A DNA stretch of 36,213 bases from Coptodactyla brooksi (lineage: Eukaryota > Arthropoda > Insecta > Coleoptera > Scarabaeidae): the NCBI GenBank assembly GCA_033557675.1, contig JAWQRM010000041.1, forward strand, positions 1 to 36,213. The letters are read 5' to 3'. Position numbers and translations under genes: made by a program. Shown here piece by piece: positions 20,230-30,761 of the stretch; position 1 is the first letter of the stretch, and the number at the start of each line of letters is the position of its first letter. Under the pieces are notes generated by a model, which saw nothing but the letters and a program-made list of their open reading frames with translations, was not told where the DNA came from and made no database searches.

Positions 20230-20953
20230 CATCCTCCAGACCTCTATATTACCAAGAAAGATAATAAACTAACATACAAAATATACCGAAAATCTGCCAA
20301 ACAGATAATATAATTCCTTATACTTCGTACTCCTGAGATTAGACTAATTTCGATGCTGAAAGAGAACTATAAACAAGAAATGAACATTATAGCACAAATA
20401 GCTAGCAAAAACGGTTACCCAACACAACGAAATAACAACGAAATTACAGGAAAACATAAAGAACAAAAAGTGAAATATAGAAGCATAAGATCATGCAGAA
20501 ACCGAACACGAAACATTTATTCAAAAGTAAAACATAAATTTTGCATTCCGGATAGCACATAATATAAAACACATTACGCAACCCGCAACAGAAGAAAACA
20601 ACACAATAGCTCAGTCCGGAATATATAAAATCAAGTGTGGTACATATGATATGAAATATATTGGACAAACTGGCAGAACATCTAAAAACAGATATAACGA
20701 ACAGATAAAATCTTATATAAATAACAAACCTGACTCCAATTATGCTGTGAATCTACACAGGAATTCCCACCTAACATATCTGGATTTATAGAGAAAAATT
20801 CTTAGAAGCCCAGCAGTCCTAAGCAAAAGCAATAAAACGAATACTTTCGAGAACCTCGAAATATTCAAAGAAATCTTTAAAAGAATCCCAGCAATTAATA
20901 TCCAGGTCAAAGACCAGAAACCAAATGCTCGTCAAGCAGGCGAAACATATTAA
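20230..20953 (+). pseudogene. Penelope-like element: RT end plus GIY-YIG endonuclease
   Basis: The frame from 20230 reads LYITKKDNKLTYKIYRKSAK, matching the RT thumb region of Penelope-like elements (FLDLxIT+xDNKL-+-IYRKxT). After one stop it continues LKENYKQEMNIIAQIASKNG, then YPTQ. A frameshift near 20530 leads to NFAFRIAHNIKHI and SGIYKIKCGTYDMKYIGQTG (from 20614), the GIY...YIG catalytic core, with RTSKNRYNEQIKSYINNK. After one further stop, TNTFENLEIFKEIF...IQVKDQKPNARQAGETY ends at 20951-20953. The element transposes by reverse transcription primed at an endonuclease nick. The catalytic RT part and the 5' region are missing, and the second Cys of the usual CxxC before MKYIG is Tyr. Confidence 0.88.
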
Positions 20954-22181
20954 ACCCACTAAGTGTAAGAAGTGCTTAGAAATGTTTTCCCAAGTCATGA
21001 AGAGAAGTGGACTGTAATTCTACAACCTCTTATAGGCCCCTAGAGCCCCTAAAGTGCAGCTTAACCATATTTTATTGAAATTACCCGTATTTAGTAAAAT
21101 ACGTATATAGCGTCCATTTCCGGTTCGAAAGCATTTAAATCATTTAAGAGGGCACTTCGAACCATTTAAACCCACCGAAGAAATATACCTTACCCCACGG
21201 ACATTCAGTTTTACTGCCAATTATTGTCTTATTAAATAGAGTTCAACGAAGCCGTTTATTAATAAGGCATTAACGAAACGCTGTACATACTAGCGTTCAA
21301 GTAGCCCAAGGGCTAATTAGCGGTTACCTAAGAGGACACTTCTTTTCGGCAAACACCAACCGCCATTAGGGCGCCGAATGGCGTGCTTTCCTTATCTTAC
21401 ACCACGTCATCGAGTTTCTCTTCACTTTCCCTTTCGCAACTGATTTACGCTTAATCTACCGCACTAATCTTATAGTTACTGTTATTCGGACGTTTAGTAC
21501 ATCCTGGCCGAGCGTGGAGATATCTGTAAGTAGATACAAGCTTCCAAGTAATTTAGGACAGGCCGTGTAAGCTAAATGCGGTACTGATTAGCGGTTAGTG
21601 TGGCAGTAAATATGTAAATAAAGATTTGCATGCTTAGTTTATGTGTGTGCGTGTATATAAAACAAGCTAATCGATGTGAACTTAGTTTTTGCGTGCCATT
21701 TATCATTAACCTATTTATGCAATTAACCTGTTACAGGGATGTAAATATTATAAGTTAGCTTCTACCTGAACGTACTTTACTAATAAAAATGTAGTACTTT
21801 CCTTCATTCACCTCACTGTGATAAATAGTTCCTGCTGCAGTCTGTGCTCACGAACAGTGAGCATGAACTTTTATTTTACAGTTATTTTTAAATAAATCGA
21901 TATACGATGTCTTTGTTATGAATGACCAAAATCGACTAAATATTGTAGTTCATTATTGTAAGTCATGTGTTCATTATTGTAAAACAATCCCACGAAGTAA
22001 ATAGTTACCATTCATTAACCCCGTTGTGCTCCTATAATATTGCCAAATAGTTTTTATAAGAAATTATTAAGTTTAGGGTTAATTTATATGAATACTATAA
22101 GTGTATTATAACTATATAGCAACCAACAAGATTGCGCATGCATACCGGTCGAATATACAAGTCTGTGCATGTCTGGGCATG
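20954..22181. other. Non-coding; possible conserved regulatory DNA
   Basis: No gene. From about 21040 to 21620 the sequence is less AT-biased, free of transposon similarity, and rich in short words such as GCTAATTAGCGGTTA and GATTAGCGGTTAG (homeodomain-core-like TAATTA/GATTA). That is only suggestive of a conserved non-coding element. Confidence 0.35.
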
Positions 22182-22206
22182 TTTGTGCATGCATACTAAT
22201 ATACCA

Positions 22207-22239
22207 TATAAATAGGGAACGCGGACAGCGCACTTCAGT
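22207..22239 (+). promoter_or_regulatory. piggyBac copy 2 core promoter (TATA plus initiator)
   Basis: TATAAAT at 22207-22213 stands 30 bp upstream of the A (22237) of TTCAGTT, a good arthropod initiator (TCAGT). The transposase ATG lies 42 bp after that A, the same distance as in copy 1. Confidence 0.65.
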
Positions 22240-22278
22240 TTCTTTAGATACAGTGTTGAATAAGCATCATTACAAATA

Positions 22279-23561
22279 ATGGTGAGGCGATTTCTATCTG
22301 AGGAAGAAATAGCAGAGATAGATGCAAATGCATCCGACGATGAAGATCTGCCTTTCAAGTTATCGTGAACTATATACTTAAAAATATTGTGTTGAAAATG
22401 AGCAATACGGAGAGAGTACAGATTCGGTCGGAAAGATCTGCATAATAATACATTACAATACAAGCACATATAGGATTATTATTGTTGGCAGGAATTTATA
22501 AATCACACGGCAAATCGACAAAAAGTTTGTGGGATGCAGAAACCGGTAGACCTATTTTTCTTGCAACTATGTCGTTGAAAGTTTTTTATCGAATATCATA
22601 CGAATTACGTTTTGACGATAAGGTCAATCGTCAACAATGGAGAGCAAGTGATAAATTATATAAGATAGTTTTGGGAGAAGTGGATAGAAATTATGCCTAA
22701 ATTGTACAATGTAGGTGATAAAGTTACTGTTGATGAACAACTTGTTCACTTCAGAGGACACTGCCCTTTCAAACAGTATATTCCCGGCAAGCCAGTAAAA
22801 TATGGCATCAAAATATGGACTCTTTATGAGAGTAATAGTTCTTATGCTATGAAAGCTCAAATTTATACGGGAAAATGTCCGGACGAAGCACCAAAAAAAA
22901 ATTAAGGAATGCGAATGGTTTTAGACCTAACACATGAACTCGGGGAGCAAAATGTTACATGCGATAATTTTTTCACATTCAAAAAATTAGGTGAAATGCT
23001 CCTCGAAATAAAACTTACAATGTTAGGACCGGTTAGAAAAAATAAACCCGAACTTCCAGTGATAGCAATAAGTAAACAAGTACATAGTTCTACTTTTTAT
23101 TTTACCAAGGATACCGCAATTGTGTAATATGTTCCTAAAAAAAGAAAAACGCTATTCTCATGAGAACAATACACTGACATAAGAACGTGAGCAGCAGGGG
23201 CGACAAGAAGCCACAGATGATACTAGATTATAACTCTACCAAAGGGGCGATTGAGACGTTAGATCAAAGCATTGCAACATATACCTGCAAGAGAAAAACC
23301 AATCGATGGCCTATTGTTTTGTTCTACAATATACTTGATGTTAGTGCTTATAATGCACTTGTGTTAAGGAGAAAAATAAATCTAGATTGGAATAAGTGCG
23401 ATATGTACAAGAGAAGAGTATTTCTGGAAGACTTGGGCAAACTGACTTACTATGGCAAGCGACTGCCATAGTAAAGAACATGTAAAAAACTTGTGAAATG
23501 TTCATGTGGTGTATTATTGTCATCAGTGTAAAGATTATGCAATAATTGGATGCACATCAGA
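22279..23561 (+). pseudogene. piggyBac transposase remnant (copy 2), three Asp kept
   Basis: The start codon 22279 gives MVRRFLSEEEIAEIDANASD... ending at a stop (22366-22368). 22482-22700 encodes LWDAETGRPIFLATMSLKVF then YRISYELRFDDK, the DUF4371-independent DDE_Tnp_1_7 entry region of piggyBac. 22693-22905 holds VTVDEQLVHFRGHCPFKQYI, PGKPVKYGIKIWT (first Asp). 22909-23127 holds NVTCDNFFT (second Asp). 23187-23471 holds ILDYNSTKGAIETLDQS (third Asp), NRWPIVLFYNILDVSAYNAL. A final frame (about 23500-23561) keeps VHVVYYCHQCKDYAIIGCTS, part of the zinc-binding Cys-rich tail. Breaks: one TAA between the second and third blocks, plus frameshifts at about 22690 and 23130. All three catalytic aspartates remain recognisable, but the gene is not translatable as one protein. 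Confidence 0.9.
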
Positions 23562-23815
23562 ATTTATTTGATATTCTCTCTTGTTTTCAGATTCAGTGTT
23601 TGTAATATTTTTTATTATAATACATTTGACTTTTGTTAGTAATTACTTTTTTAGTAATACCTTTTCATTTTTGTTTGCCTTTATGTACTGTGATAAAATC
23701 ACAATATATTAATTTCAAGCTATTATTGATAATCCTCCTGCACCTATATACATCAGATCACTACAATCCGAAGGAGTACAATTGTATTGTAAAACTAAGT
23801 AGAACAGCAAGGTTA

Positions 23816-24216
23816 AATAAAACGATTTTCAGTAAGCAATAAAACAATACCTTTATTACACAACGCCGTCAGGACCTCCACGATATTGTATGGAGGTAGA
23901 GAAAATATCAAAGAAGATACTATAAACAAGACCAATCAAGAAACGGAGGAAAGGAGGACCCAAAAATCGTGGATAAACAAAACAGCTGTGAAAACAGTTG
24001 TGAACTTTAATTATTTGCATATTTGTTTAAATGGAAATTAAGGTACAAGATTAAATAATAAAATCATAACGTTTTATATTTATTGAACTAAACTCCAAAC
24101 AAAATTTTCTCTCAAACGACTGACCTTATTCTTTTTCCAACTTGTAATGATGACGTTTTTCTGTCGGAGCTCGCAATGTAAGAAACTTATATAAATAAGT
24201 ACATCGGTCACGACTT
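23816..24216. other. No recognisable gene
   Basis: AT-rich sequence. A short GAGG-rich part around 23930-23965 has no identifiable origin. Confidence 0.55.
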
Positions 24217-24276
24217 TCACCACTACACCAAAATTGAATGCAACTATCACCATTACACCAAAATTGAAATACGCAT
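24217..24276 (+). repeat. Two tandem 30-bp repeats
   Basis: TCACCACTACACCAAAATTG plus AATGCAACTA (24217-24246) is followed by TCACCATTACACCAAAATTG plus a diverged tail (24247-24276). The CACCACTACAxCAAAA word also occurs beside the hammerhead-like motifs at 32.2 and 33.5 kb, linking these sites. Confidence 0.8.
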
Positions 24277-24310
24277 GCTCGACGTACGCGTACGTTTTTA
24301 GCACCATCAC

Positions 24311-24345
24311 CCGATGATTCTAACTTGGTTAGCGAAACGTGCGTC
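24311..24345 (+). ncRNA. Hammerhead-ribozyme-like motif, copy 1
   Basis: CCGATGA (24311-24317) resembles the CUGAUGA core. CTAAC/GTTAG (24320-24324 / 24328-24332) forms a stem with loop TTG. GAAAC (24334-24338) is the second core strand. AC pairs with GT (24343-24344) across GTGC as a 2-bp stem III, giving a GUC cleavage triplet ending at 24345. Hammerheads with tiny stem III are established in Penelope-like elements and some satellites. Deviations: C3-like U changed to C, one extra base after GATGA, a T/C mismatch at the stem base, and no obvious stem I. Activity is therefore doubtful. Confidence 0.4.
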
Positions 24346-27300
24346 CAGCATGAACGAATGTACGAACCCAAAGGTTCCGTATAGTATTACACTATGTACT
24401 ATATCGTAGTTTTATAGGTTTTGTATTACGGTGTTATACATATTATTATGCATATTCATTAAGACAAGTTAGATTTTTCAGTTCAAGTACATTAAAAACC
24501 GTAACTGCACTTGAATTTCAAAGTTCATTTTGTATTTGTATTTGAGTATAATCATAATCAAAACCTTTGCATTGAGTAAAAATTTCAATTCGATTGTTAT
24601 CTATTTAGTTTTTGCCCAATGTCAGATACCCAAAGGAAAAACCTGCCAGGATACCCAGGATACATTTCTTGAATAAAAAAAAGAAAGGAAGAACTGGAAA
24701 AACATGCAAATATTAAGCAGTTTATTTTCATGCTTTGCCAAACAATATCTCAATTCTTCCAGGATCCTTAATGAATCTCAATAAAAATTGATCTGCGGGA
24801 AAGCATAACATCAAAATCTTTAGAATTATCAAAACGGAAAATGTCAGTCAGCTTCCAGAATTAATTTCTAAAACTTAGTTAAACAAATTACGTCCAAATA
24901 ATATTTAAGAATTAGTGGAACGCGGCCCTTGTTATTATTAGAAAAGGACATTTATTCGAGAGCTAGTGGCATTAGTCTTCAAACCGTTATTTTTTCGCAT
25001 CGTCAGTAAATTCACTTCTACGACCAAAATCGTCTTCGGAGGCTCCAGGCACCGAACAATCCTTTTATTAGTAACGGTCAGCTCGTTCATAGCTGACATA
25101 TACGTTTCTGATACTACTGGTCTTCCATTTGTTGATTTATACTTATAAAATGCATATTCTCTAAACCTACCGTCTATTCTATTGATAGTTGAAGGATATA
25201 GCGGACGGTGAAGGTAGATGTAGTTAAATATTTGTAACATTCAAAATTGTTCGTCCGGTCTTGAATACATTGAATTTACGCAAAACTATATGCTAAATAT
25301 ATATTATACCAAAACTATACTATATAATATATTATATATACTATATTATATTAAAATTATATGAAATATTATACTTTTCATCTTCTACAAATGTTATTAA
25401 ACAAGTTAATGTAATTTGCATAACATCTACGAAGAAGCCGTTATAATTGCCACACATTCCTCCCTCGTGTTGCAATTTCAACAAAGGCCACCGTATTTAA
25501 ACGTGCGTGTTGGCCAAGCTGACCGGAATTAATTTCGCATCAGCTAAATGAACCGTAAGAATTTGGCAACTCAGCCGGTTCGACCGCAAGCTGTTAATTA
25601 CTAGTTCCGAGAGAAATATGCGCTGATGTACTGATTATAAATCAAAGAACGCCAACTCCGGTTAATATCATCTACCTATCGTCTATCGTTCTATCTAGAA
25701 CTAATTTAGAGCCGTCAGATATCGCCTCGAGGTAAACAATTTTCACTACGTTCTCTTCTATCTTTAGATATTTCGTGTGGAGATATTTCTAATCAAGACG
25801 AAAATCTGTCTCGCGTTCTCGATAAGTTTTAAGTTTTCATTTCATCTTTTTCTACATAGGAGAAGACTACTTTTTTATTACACAGCCCATCTTTACATTT
25901 AAGCGTCTATAAAAACTATCACTACTAAACAATTTCTAATCTTCAAAACAATATTCATTAGCATTTCATTTGCAATCGTTTTGTCATTTTGTAAAAGAAA
26001 TGTTCATGGGTATCTAGATGTAAAAATCGCTTCCACGAAAATGTTACGGTAGTCCCACCATGGCGTGAATATTAAATTAGTTTTCGCAGAAATTACGGTA
26101 ATAATATATTGTACACCGTACGAAAACCGCATAACACAGTTTACCAACCACAACTTCAGTATCGGTACCATCTAAAGACAAATTAGGAATTTCCAAGCAC
26201 TTCTGTTCTACTTCCCAAACTGTCCTTCAGAATGGTTTGCGGTTGCATATATTTTCGGTGAAATTTAATTCTATGACATAACGGTCTTCGTCATGCGCAT
26301 GTACATTAACACTGGTCGAAATAGAAAGTTTTATGTTACACTTTAAACATTGTTTTGGATTTGCATCTGCATTTGTTTTTTCTTTGACTAATTTTGTTCA
26401 ATCCTTTAAATTATGGTCACCATTTAAAGAGCTAAATGAAGTGATCCAAAAGAAGCAATATTAAATTAAATTAGAAGAAATTGTTTTACAGTAAATGTAA
26501 AGATTTTCTGTTTTCATGTTGTCCGAAAAATTGTTCTCTGATAATGACATTGGAAAAGTCATAAATACTGCACTCAGTTTAAAATAACATTCAGATGATA
26601 TTAAAAGTGATTGGAGTTTGGACACTCAACGCAAAATTGTGATGTTTGAACTTGATCATCCAACATGAATCACAATTGAAAGCTAGCGATTGTTACAATC
26701 AAATAGGCTCATTATGGAATATATTTGTTAATGAAGATGCTACTATTGCTACTTATTTTTTGTGCAGGGTACTACAGTATACTTCATTAAAAGGTGACAT
26801 GTTTCGAATGAACATATGAATGGTCATTCCGACGTGAAAACCCTATGCGAATTATCAAAAATTTGTCCAGTAAACCTTGACTTGTTTCTTGTTTCTATTA
26901 AACTTTCGGATTTTAGGCAATCTACAGATATGATAGAAAAATGTAATAGGATTAACCTCGTAGCTGGAATAATTTAACATTTTAGTAATATTCAGCATAC
27001 GTTATTATATTTAAAGATGCATGGTAAAAGCTAATGTTAGCGCAATTTTTATATGATTTTTACTGAAATGTTATATTTTTATTACACAATCTGCCGCACC
27101 TTATGTCCTTATTAATAAATATACGTTGTAACGAACCCAAATTAGTTTACTTAATATTGTTTCCCCCTCAATTATATCAACAAGTAATCGTGAACAAAAT
27201 AAAGGCAATTCCCAATGCTGTGGGTCTGAAATTAATTTCCGGTTGAAAACTGATCTGGTCATAAATTCTGCTTGTAACGTAACGGAAATTTGGGTTTAAT

Positions 27301-27514
27301 TCCCACACGGTTGACGCGACTTACCCTGGATATAAAATGAACCTTTATTCAGAATACTCCCATACAAATTTAACACGCTCTAGTGCAGGCGACAACGTCA
27401 TAATATAGGGGTTGTAGAAGCATTGAGGTAATTAACTTTTTAAACTAAGACCCTACAAACCTAAGTTAATCAACGTTTTATGCTTTTGCAATCGTTGGTA
27501 ATTATATCAAGTAA
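24346..27514. other. Long non-coding stretch
   Basis: No gene or identifiable element. 25285-25370 is an AT-only low-complexity run. 25420-25760 is less AT-biased, lacks frames and repeats, and resembles conserved non-coding DNA in texture only. 26160-26960 contains short frames without similarity that I recognise. Confidence 0.45.
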
Positions 27515-28545
27515 CACGCAACGCATAATCAACCCTGCTGTTCTCCATAGTTTTACTATGCATTTGTAGTCCCTCGGATCATAGTGACCCGATGTATGCA
27601 GGTACAGGAGGATTGTCAATAATAGCTCGAAATTAATATATTGTGATTTTATTACAGTACATAAACGCAAACAACGATGAAAAACAATGTTATTGCTAAC
27701 AAAGGTAAAACGTATTACAATTCAAAATATTACAAACACCAAATCTAAAACCAAGAGAGAATATCAAATAAATTAATAAACCATACATAAATATTTATTT
27801 CAGTTACAACATGTTATACTTGTTTTATTGTCATATATTAATGGACACATATTATATCGTGCTCTTATATTTTTACTGATTACACCAGACATAGGCGGCA
27901 CTGTTACTTCGCCACGTTGATCTTTGTTACGACACCAGTTTGTTAAGTGCGAGGTGTATGTTCTCTTGACATCGTATAGGGAGGTACCATCAGTTTGGCC
28001 AACTCTTCCAGAAATAGTCTTCTGTTGTACAGGACGTTCTTATTCTAATCTGGATTAATTTTTCTCCATAACACAAATGCGTTATATGCACTAACGTCAA
28101 GTATCTGCTCACTTCCTTATCACAGTGCGTTGTGCTGATGAGAACAACGTTTTTACCTTTTATTTTTTTAATTTCTTCTAACCGTTCCTAACATTGTAAG
28201 TTTTCTATTGAGGAGCACTTCACATAATCTTTTGGACGTGGAAAAATTATCACATGTAACATTTTGCCCCCGTTCATATGTTAGGTCTGCACCTACTCGC
28301 ACCCCTTGATTTGACATTTTCCCGTATAGATTTGAGCTTTCATGCCGTAGGAACTACCACTGTCACAAATAGTTCATATTTTGATGCCGTACTTTGCTGG
28401 ATTGCTGGGAATATACTGTTTGAGAGGATAGCGTCCTCTGAAGCGAACAATTTGTTCGTCAATAGTAACAGTATCATCTACATTGTACAATTTAGGCATA
28501 ATTTCTATCCACTTTTCTTAAAACTGTCTTATATGGGCTAATTTG
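27515..28545 (-). pseudogene. piggyBac-like element, copy 3 (truncated)
   Basis: On the minus strand, an ATG at 28499 gives MPKLYNVDDTVTIDEQIVRF, then RGRYPLKQYIPSNPAKYGIK (first Asp kept) and SSYGMKAQIYTGKCQ after one stop. NVTCDNFST (second Asp) follows. The DYNSTKG third-Asp block is deleted: the sequence passes from KEVS to ILDVSAYNAF...NPD...LYNRRLFLEELAKLMVPPYT. The end RARYNMCPLIYDNKTSITCC begins the Cys-rich tail. The 3' untranslated part continues to about 27515, matching copy 2. The 5' third (promoter and acidic N-terminus) is missing, with similarity ending near 28545. The protein would be a DNA cut-and-paste transposase; this copy is inactive. Confidence 0.85.
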
Positions 28546-29230
28546 CTAACTGTCTTATAGGTTTATTAGATAAACCGAAACATATCGAGATTCAAAACAG
28601 TGTTGTTGAAGTTAAGGCGTTTGTTAGCATAAGGAAAAAATGTTAAAAGTAGCTTGTTATTATCCTATTCAGATATGTTCTCATTACTTTATCATATAGT
28701 TATTCATACGTTACACATAAATTCATTAAATATTTCCAACAAAATTTCTCGATCTCAAGATCTTGTTTAGTTTCTACCTGATTCTTGTTAAAGAAGTCGC
28801 AAATTCACTTAACGGGAAATAAAATAATGATGAAATATGAAGTAATTTGATGTTTAATAGCTTATTTCATTTTATGGCTAACAAAATGAGGCCTTCATAT
28901 AATGTTTATTATACTTCAGTACAAGAGCGAATATATCCAGTAAGTTAATAATAAAACGTGTTCCTCATTGAGCAACAAATAATTTTGCGCTAGATTAGGC
29001 TAACATTACTCAAGATGCAATAATTCAAGAACTGTGGCAAAGTGGTTATTTGAATTAGCAACTTTTCAAGGTATACCTTGATAGAAATTAGATCTTTAAA
29101 TGTTCAAGTAAAAAATTGTTACCCCCTTTTTATATATGAATAATAACATCTGATATTAAGAACCCATGGTTACTTCATTGATAAACATATTATTATTTTA
29201 TTTATTGGTTTAAATCTTCGAATTGGACAC
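28546..29230. other. No recognisable gene
   Basis: AT-rich sequence with no frame, repeat or motif that I can identify. Confidence 0.55.
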
Positions 29231-29750
29231 TTTATTAATTGCGCTTTATTAAAAATTCAAGCCATTACAAAAAGGTATTTGGAATTCTATCACTTAAAAC
29301 AACGTTATTAAAAAATTGGTCACCAATCGGGTTGAGTCGCCACTCCTGCTTGACAAGCTTTCCTTCCTGTTGCCAAGTCTTACCTCCAGAATTACTAAGG
29401 TCTTCAGCTCTTCGACTGTCAAGACCAATATGCTGCTTTGAGTGTCTGTTTTTGGAATGTGCTGGGAGGTCAACACATTGGGAGTTGATTTGTTTTGATT
29501 TATTAACTGATATCGTACATTGATATGCATTGATTTAGATTGGTCTATATTGATTTGGTTTGATTTTTTTACTTTCTTGTTTTTGCATTGGTGTTTACCG
29601 ATATTGTCATATTACATCGAATGTTTGCTGCTATGTATGCTAAGGTAGAAATCTAGGTAAGGAGAAATCTGTTGAACAATAAAATTTATTATTATTATTA
29701 AGATATTATTATTATTATCTTAAAGTGAATTTGAAACTAGTGGACATCAA
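29231..29750. repeat. (ATT)n microsatellite after a possible retroposon tail
   Basis: An ATT/TTA trinucleotide run fills 29686-29720, just after AACAATAAAATTT. The more GC-rich 29330-29500 before it lacks a clear protein match on either strand. A 3' LINE tail ending in a TTA-type simple repeat is possible, but no ORF2 motif was found. A run of TTGATTT-like words occupies 29483-29570. Confidence 0.4.
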
Positions 29751-30263
29751 TTTACAAGAAAAGGCAACAGCGAAATCAAGTTAACTCAGTAGCATATAAT
29801 TCATTAGAGATGCTTCCCCACTGTTTTTTGAGATTTTACAAATATGTTCTAAATGCTATTAGTCGAAAGTTCGCATCAGCGGGCGAAGTCTAATTAACAC
29901 ACTTCAAATCATTTGATCTGTTTTAGTATGATTACTTGGTTAGTGATATTACGTATCATCTCCAACAATTCAACTTGTTTTAGAGTAATTGACACGGTAC
30001 GATCTAAAATATCTATTATTTTTCCAGAACTTTGCAGCGAACGGACTATGGTAAATTCTTGTGCTGATAGATATTCTTGTTATCCTTGATATTTTTTATA
30101 TTTTTATTTTTTATTATTCTATATTTATATTATATTGTTATCCCTGAACGAACTACATACAATTCAACAAATCGCAACAATAAACGGATGCATCTCAACG
30201 ATAATCGTCAAACTTCTTAAATAAATCAAAACCAAAACCAACAATTATAATCAAACAACAAAA
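29751..30263. other. No recognisable gene
   Basis: AT-rich sequence; the last 80 bases may be eroded Penelope-like sequence. Confidence 0.5.
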
Positions 30264-30695
30264 AGTGCAGAAGCAAAAACCACTGGATCGCCATCGTGGG
30301 CAACTCTCACATATACTGCCCCATGCATATACAGAGTAACGAAAATCTTCAAACAACACAGACTACAAATCGCATACAAAAAAAATAATAACATCAAGAA
30401 TATACTTAAACCAGATATCGAAAACATAAACAAATATAAAGTAAGCGGGGTATACAAACTAATATGCAACACATGCAAGATCGGATGGGCCAAATGGGAT
30501 TGAAATTCCAGGACCGATATAATGAGCATTTGCGGTCCTATCGATACAATAGACTCGACGATATATGAAAAAAGCAATAGACTGGAAACCAAGGAAGTCC
30601 TTGAAATTTACAAACATAAGAACACCCATTACGTCATCAAAATCCATCGAGATACTATCTTTTCCCCTCTATTAAAAATCCAAACACGTATATAA
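30264..30695 (+). pseudogene. Penelope-like element C-terminal fragment (second lineage)
   Basis: The frame from 30264 gives SWATLTYTAPCIYRVTKIFK, QHRLQIAYKKNNNIKNILK, then KYKVSGVYKLICNTCKIGWA to a stop at 30501-30503. This is the Penelope linker (W-TFTY-G--I++ITKIFK---++IA-+T-N-I) leading to the GIY-type GVYKLICNTC strand with both Cys kept. The YIGQTGR part is damaged. A shifted frame (30509-30568) restores QDRYNEHLRSYRYNRLD, and another (30585-30695) gives ETKEVLEIYKHKNTHYVIKI. It differs from the copies at 4.3 and 20.2 kb in sequence, so at least three separate Penelope insertions or lineages are present. The RT is absent and nothing is functional. Confidence 0.8.
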
Positions 30696-30718
30696 GGCAC
30701 CCAAAAACTCCACATCAT

Positions 30719-30761
30719 ATTGATAAGCTCATATAATCAATAAGACGAAACGCGTCGTGTC
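30719..30761 (+). ncRNA. Penelope 3' end with degenerate hammerhead-like core
   Basis: About 25 bases after the endonuclease stop, TTGATAA (30720) is followed by GACGAAACGCGTCGTGTC (30745-30761, give or take one base). GAAAC-GCGUCGU-GUC can form the short stem III with a GUC triplet (A-U, C-G, G-U, C-G), as in Penelope-type hammerheads. The stem II region between the two core halves shows no good pairing, so this is at most a decayed ribozyme. Confidence 0.3.

Larger units (their letters stand above)
22182..23815 (+). mobile_element. piggyBac-like element, copy 2
   Basis: This is the most complete of the three related copies. The leader aligns with copy 1 from about 22182, the coding part follows, and the 3' region (GATAAAATCACAATATATTAATTTC and onward) aligns with copy 3 to about 23815. 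I could not find convincing TTAA duplications or terminal repeats. A direct GCATG-rich stretch (22138-22196) just upstream may belong to the element's 5' end. Confidence 0.75.

Noticed and set aside
28278..28541. 87-residue plus-strand open frame, with similar antisense frames at 22624-22860 and 9105-9329
   Set aside because: All three are antisense shadows of the same piggyBac catalytic region; their mutual similarity reflects the real gene on the other strand.
29239..29530. Overlapping open frames on both strands before the (ATT)n run
   Set aside because: Neither strand shows RT, endonuclease or transposase motifs; kept only as a possible retroposon tail.
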